Shown: piece after piece, positions 5,223 to 7,531 of the stretch
Numbering within the stretch: position 1 is the first letter of the stretch
Layout: every line of letters begins with the position of its first letter
Translations under genes and position numbers: made by a program
Assembly (NCBI GenBank): GCA_020696915.1
Contig: JAJFMR010000133.1
Coordinates: 1-7,531, forward strand
DNA from: Rhizobiaceae bacterium
Lineage (GTDB): Bacteria; Pseudomonadota; Alphaproteobacteria; Rhizobiales; Rhizobiaceae
Reading direction: 5' to 3'
DNA: 7,531 nucleotides
Notes under the pieces: generated by a model
Database searches by the model: none
What the model was told of the DNA's origin: nothing
What the model saw: the letters and a program-made list of their open reading frames with translations, nothing else

Positions 5223-6998
5223 ATGGCCGGCTTCATGGACTTCATCACAGAGAATGCCGGCGATCTGATCAGTGCCGGCGTCCAGATATTCAACACCAGT
5301 CAGACCAACTCCGCGAACCGGCAGGCGGCGCGCGACACCGCAGCCCTGTCGGGCGAAGCGGCGGACATCCTGAAGGGCGGCTACGACACGCAGCTTGCCG
5401 AACTGCTGGCCGGATCGGATGCGATTTCCAAGCTCTACGGTCAGGGCTTCGGCGCCACGTCGAACTGGCTGACCGACAACAACAATGCCTATGGCGGATC
5501 GATCCGCGATGCTGTCGGCAACTACAATAACGGTATGGCCGGCGCGTCGAATGGCTTCGGGTCCGGCATGTGGGCGTCGGACGCGCGGTTCGGTGGCGAG
5601 ATGGCCCGCAGCGCCAGTGATTACGCGGGTGCCCTGTCGGGCGTCGGCAACCAGTACGCCGGGGGCGCCAACACATATGCCGGCGCCCTGTCCGGCATCG
5701 GACAGAACTATGTCGGGGCGACCGGCGCATACGGCAACACGCTGACCGGCATCGGCCAGCAGTTCGGCGGCGCCACAGATCAGTATGCCGGTGCGCTCCA
5801 GGGGATCGGGAACCAGTACAGCGATGAGATGGGTATCGCCGTCGATGGCTACGGCAACATCATCTCGAACGGTTACGGTCAGGCCGGCGATATCGTTGGC
5901 AATGCGGCTGACCAGTATCAGGGTCAGTACCAGCAGTACCAGCAGGCGGGCGGCGAGGCGCTGAATCAGCTTCGTCAGACGATGGCGCAGGACCCCGCGA
6001 CCTGGAACCCCGCACAGCGGCGCATGATCGATGAGTACCGTCGCAACGCCGGGGCCAATCTGGCGGCGAGTGGTTTGCGAGGCGCCGGCCGCGCCGGCAT
6101 CGCGGCGCAGAACGAGGGCGAGGCGGAGTTGATGGCGAGGCTGTATCAGCAGAACCAAGCCCGATCGGACGCCGCGACCAACAGCCTAATGAACACTGGC
6201 TACAGCGCCACGGGGCAGATCGCCGGCAACATCGAGCGGGCCGGCAACAGCCTGGCGAACCTCTACACGGGTGCGGCCGACAAGATCGGTTCGGCTGGTC
6301 TGTCGTCCGCTCAAGCCGTGGCGCTTGCCCGTTCTCGTCTGGCGGAAGGCGGCGCGCAGTCGCAGCTTACAGCCAATCAGTATATCGCCAAGCTGGCGGA
6401 GAGCGGCGCCCTGCAAACCCTGGAAGGACAGAAGGCGCTCGCCGCCCTTCTCGGGAAGGGTGCTGATGCGCAGCTTGACGCTTCGAAGACGGGCGCGGCC
6501 CTGGCTGAGAAGGGGGCTGGCGCGCAGTTCGAGAACGCCAATCTCGCGGCCGGCAACAGCATGAAGACGGGCGCCTCGATCGTCGGGAACCAGTACAACA
6601 CCTGGGCCGACATGGCGGGCAAGGGCTTGTCGTCCAACACCGACATCGCGTCGAAGACGGCGCAGACCGGCTCCAATATCGCGGACCTGATCGGCCGGTA
6701 CTACGGCAACCTGACCAACCTTTCCGGTCAGGACGCCACGGCGAGCGCCAACACTGCGTTCGCCAAGGCGCAGACCGATGCCGGCGCCAAGACGGCGGGC
6801 GGACAGGCCATGATCAACGCGGCACTCCAGAACACAAGCAATTGGGGGACGAGCCTCGGACAGCTTAGTTCGATCATCGCATCCGACATGAAGAACCAGA
6901 CGGCGCGGCCGAGTGCTTACGCGCAGCCGATCATATGGGACAGCACCAAGCGGAGTGACGGCACGTCCGGACCCGCCGTAACCTGGGGGAGTTACTAA
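5223..6998 (+). CDS. Putative phage DNA-ejection (internal virion) protein with 18-residue repeats
   Basis: The 591 residues are rich in Ala, Gly, Asn and Gln and contain no Cys. Residues 1-55 form an amphipathic helix region (MAGFMDFITENAGDLISAGV, then NRQAARDTAAL), a beginning common in tail-tip and ejection proteins. Residues 132-203 are four 18-residue repeats (type YAGALSGIGNQY), and 230-244 is a Gln/Tyr stretch. Residues 244-330 hold the most telling region: ALNQLRQTMAQDPATWNPAQ, NLAASGLRGAGRAGIAAQ, LYQQNQARSDAATNSLMNTG. Putative phage injection proteins share this 'DP...ARG/ASG..G.G......QNQ' layout. Residues 408-461 hold weaker 18-residue repeats. The C-terminus (PIIWDSTKRSDGTSGPAVTW) is non-helical. 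Known role of such proteins: carried inside the particle and released to form a conduit for DNA. No lytic transglycosylase or peptidase motif is visible. The stop overlaps the next start by one base. That it is a virion protein is likely; the ejection role is inferred from this signature and gene order. Confidence 0.75.
   Translation: MAGFMDFITENAGDLISAGVQIFNTSQTNSANRQAARDTAALSGEAADILKGGYDTQLAELLAGSDAISKLYGQGFGATSNWLTDNNNAYGGSIRDAVGNYNNGMAGASNGFGSGMWASDARFGGEMARSASDYAGALSGVGNQYAGGANTYAGALSGIGQNYVGATGAYGNTLTGIGQQFGGATDQYAGALQGIGNQYSDEMGIAVDGYGNIISNGYGQAGDIVGNAADQYQGQYQQYQQAGGEALNQLRQTMAQDPATWNPAQRRMIDEYRRNAGANLAASGLRGAGRAGIAAQNEGEAELMARLYQQNQARSDAATNSLMNTGYSATGQIAGNIERAGNSLANLYTGAADKIGSAGLSSAQAVALARSRLAEGGAQSQLTANQYIAKLAESGALQTLEGQKALAALLGKGADAQLDASKTGAALAEKGAGAQFENANLAAGNSMKTGASIVGNQYNTWADMAGKGLSSNTDIASKTAQTGSNIADLIGRYYGNLTNLSGQDATASANTAFAKAQTDAGAKTAGGQAMINAALQNTSNWGTSLGQLSSIIASDMKNQTARPSAYAQPIIWDSTKRSDGTSGPAVTWGSY
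5616..5831 (+). repeat. Four 54-bp (18-residue) tandem repeats in the putative ejection protein
   Basis: Units are 5616-5669, 5670-5723, 5724-5777 and 5778-5831. They encode SDYAGALSGVGNQYAGGA, NTYAGALSGIGQNYVGAT, GAYGNTLTGIGQQFGGAT and DQYAGALQGIGNQYSDEM. Each has an aromatic at position 3, Leu at 7, Val/Ile at 10 and Tyr/Phe at 14. The DNA copies have diverged at many silent sites, so selection appears to hold the protein pattern rather than recent duplication. Confidence 0.88.
6444..6605 (+). repeat. Weaker 18-residue repeats in the C-terminal half of the putative ejection protein
   Basis: Residues 408-425 (ALLGKGADAQLDASKTGA), 426-443 (ALAEKGAGAQFENANLAA) and 444-461 (GNSMKTGASIVGNQYNTW) place Lys at position 5 of each unit and keep a Gly/Ala-rich 6-9 segment. 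The first two copies are clear; the third is marginal. Confidence 0.45.
6985..6991 (+). promoter_or_regulatory. Ribosome binding site for the right-edge gene
   Basis: GGGGGAG ends six bases before the ATG at 6998 and lies inside the end of the upstream gene. It supports the TAATG overlap start over the in-frame ATG at 7022. Confidence 0.6.
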
Positions 6999-7531
6999 TG
7001 ACCGGACCTCTCGGCCGTATCATGACGGTGAATCCCGGTCCCGTCATGCCGCAGCTTCAGGCACCCCGAAGTTACGTCGGGACACCCTTCATCGACGCGC
7101 AGCTTCGCGGCAATCAGGAGATGCGGGCACAAGACAATCATGCCGTCTCCATGAACAAGGCGGCTTTCGACGTGAACCGGGCGAATGCCGGCATCGCGAA
7201 CGATCAGGCTTTCGGCGCCGGCCTCCAGGACATCGTTGCCGATCCGACGATGAGCGAGCCGGAACAGCAGCAGAAAATCGGCTTGCTGGCGGCGAACACC
7301 GGCAAGTCCGACATCACCTTGAGGATGCAGGATCAGGAGTATCAGCGCCAGACGAAGGTTGAGGGTCAGGTCATGGAGCTTGCCGGCGCCGGCAACATCG
7401 CGGCGGCGAAGCATCTGGCGCAGAAGCACGGCATCCAGATACCGGACGAGGTTCTGAATGATGGGGTGCTGACCAAGGGGTTCGCGATCGGCGTCAAGCT
7501 GTACGACTACGACCCGAGACAAGCGGGAGTC
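6998..7531 (+). CDS. Unknown virion-region protein, 3'-truncated by window edge
   Basis: The ATG at 6998 overlaps the previous stop by one base (TAATG), with a good Shine-Dalgarno sequence six bases upstream. The frame stays open for 178 codons to the last base, so the gene continues past the window. The start MTGPLGRIMTVNPGPVMPQL is followed by helix-prone, Gln/Asn/Ala-rich sequence: FIDAQLRGNQEMRAQDNHAV, AFDVNRANAGIANDQAFGAG, and MQDQEYQRQTKVEGQVMELA leading into NIAAAKHLAQKHGIQIPDEV. There is no Cys, signal peptide or membrane segment in this part. I do not recognise the family. Composition and position after the putative ejection protein suggest a second ejection or internal virion protein, comparable in place to P22 gp20 or gp16, but no motif proves this. 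Any lytic or protease domain could lie in the missing C-terminal part. An antisense open frame covers the same bases, but it lacks operon context and runs against the coding strand. Confidence 0.75.
   Translation, partial: MTGPLGRIMTVNPGPVMPQLQAPRSYVGTPFIDAQLRGNQEMRAQDNHAVSMNKAAFDVNRANAGIANDQAFGAGLQDIVADPTMSEPEQQQKIGLLAANTGKSDITLRMQDQEYQRQTKVEGQVMELAGAGNIAAAKHLAQKHGIQIPDEVLNDGVLTKGFAIGVKLYDYDPRQAGV

Noticed and set aside
4889..5530. 213-codon + strand frame with Asp/Thr-rich repeats across the gene junction
   Set aside because: It is the shifted reading of the 42-bp Thr/Pro repeat and runs across the stop and start of two well-supported genes. It has no ribosome site of its own.
5205..6158. 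317-codon antisense open frame over the first half of the 591-aa gene
   Set aside because: It lies opposite a gene with a strong ribosome site, repeats and operon context. Long antisense frames are expected in GC-rich coding DNA, and its Val/Leu/Arg-rich product shows no domain.
7382..7393. 12-base perfect palindrome GCCGGCGCCGGC
   Set aside because: It encodes Ala-Gly-Ala-Gly inside a gene, and GCCGGC/GGCGCC runs occur throughout this GC-rich window, so chance and codon use explain it.
6995..7522. 175-codon antisense open frame at the right edge
   Set aside because: It is the shadow of the truncated + strand gene at 6998, which has a ribosome site and overlaps the upstream stop.

Overview
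The window looks like a piece of the late (virion structure) region of a tailed phage or prophage. Every supported gene is on the + strand. The genes are packed end to end, with 1- or 4-base overlaps or gaps of 3 and 24 bases, and there is no RNA gene, host gene, integrase or terminator. Base composition is strongly GC-rich with G/C-ending codons, which fits a phage of a high-GC proteobacterium, perhaps an alphaproteobacterium. That host assignment is an inference from composition and protein style only. Nothing here separates a prophage from a free virus or a metagenomic viral contig.

Layout: (1) 2-1786, the 3' part of a tailspike-like gene whose true start lies left of the window: tail-attachment-like N-terminus, pectate-lyase-type beta-helix, and a C-terminal beta-rich domain that appears to carry an inserted small domain. 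(2) 1786-3195, a 469-residue protein resembling P22 gp10 (packaged-DNA stabilisation / tail hub). This is the best functional anchor and points to a short-tailed, P22-like tail machine. (3) 3192-3413, a small unknown protein. (4) 3417-5198, a 593-residue mosaic protein with a duplicated 'NPATGLP' motif, a Gly/Asp-rich linker, two DUF4214-like repeats, and a Thr/Pro tract made of 42-bp tandem repeats. (5) 5223-6998, a 591-residue Ala/Gly/Gln-rich protein with four 18-residue repeats and a signature seen in putative phage ejection proteins. (6) 6998-7531, the 5' part of another unknown gene that runs off the right edge.

Working model: the tailspike binds or degrades surface polysaccharide, the gp10-like protein seals the portal and joins it to the tail, and genes 4-6 occupy the place where P22-like phages keep needle and DNA-ejection proteins (gp26, gp14, gp7, gp20, gp16). 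Only the gp10 and beta-helix assignments rest on recognisable family features. The roles of genes 4-6 come from position and protein character. No defence system or other new non-virion system is visible. The novelty is in the unusual architectures of the virion proteins.
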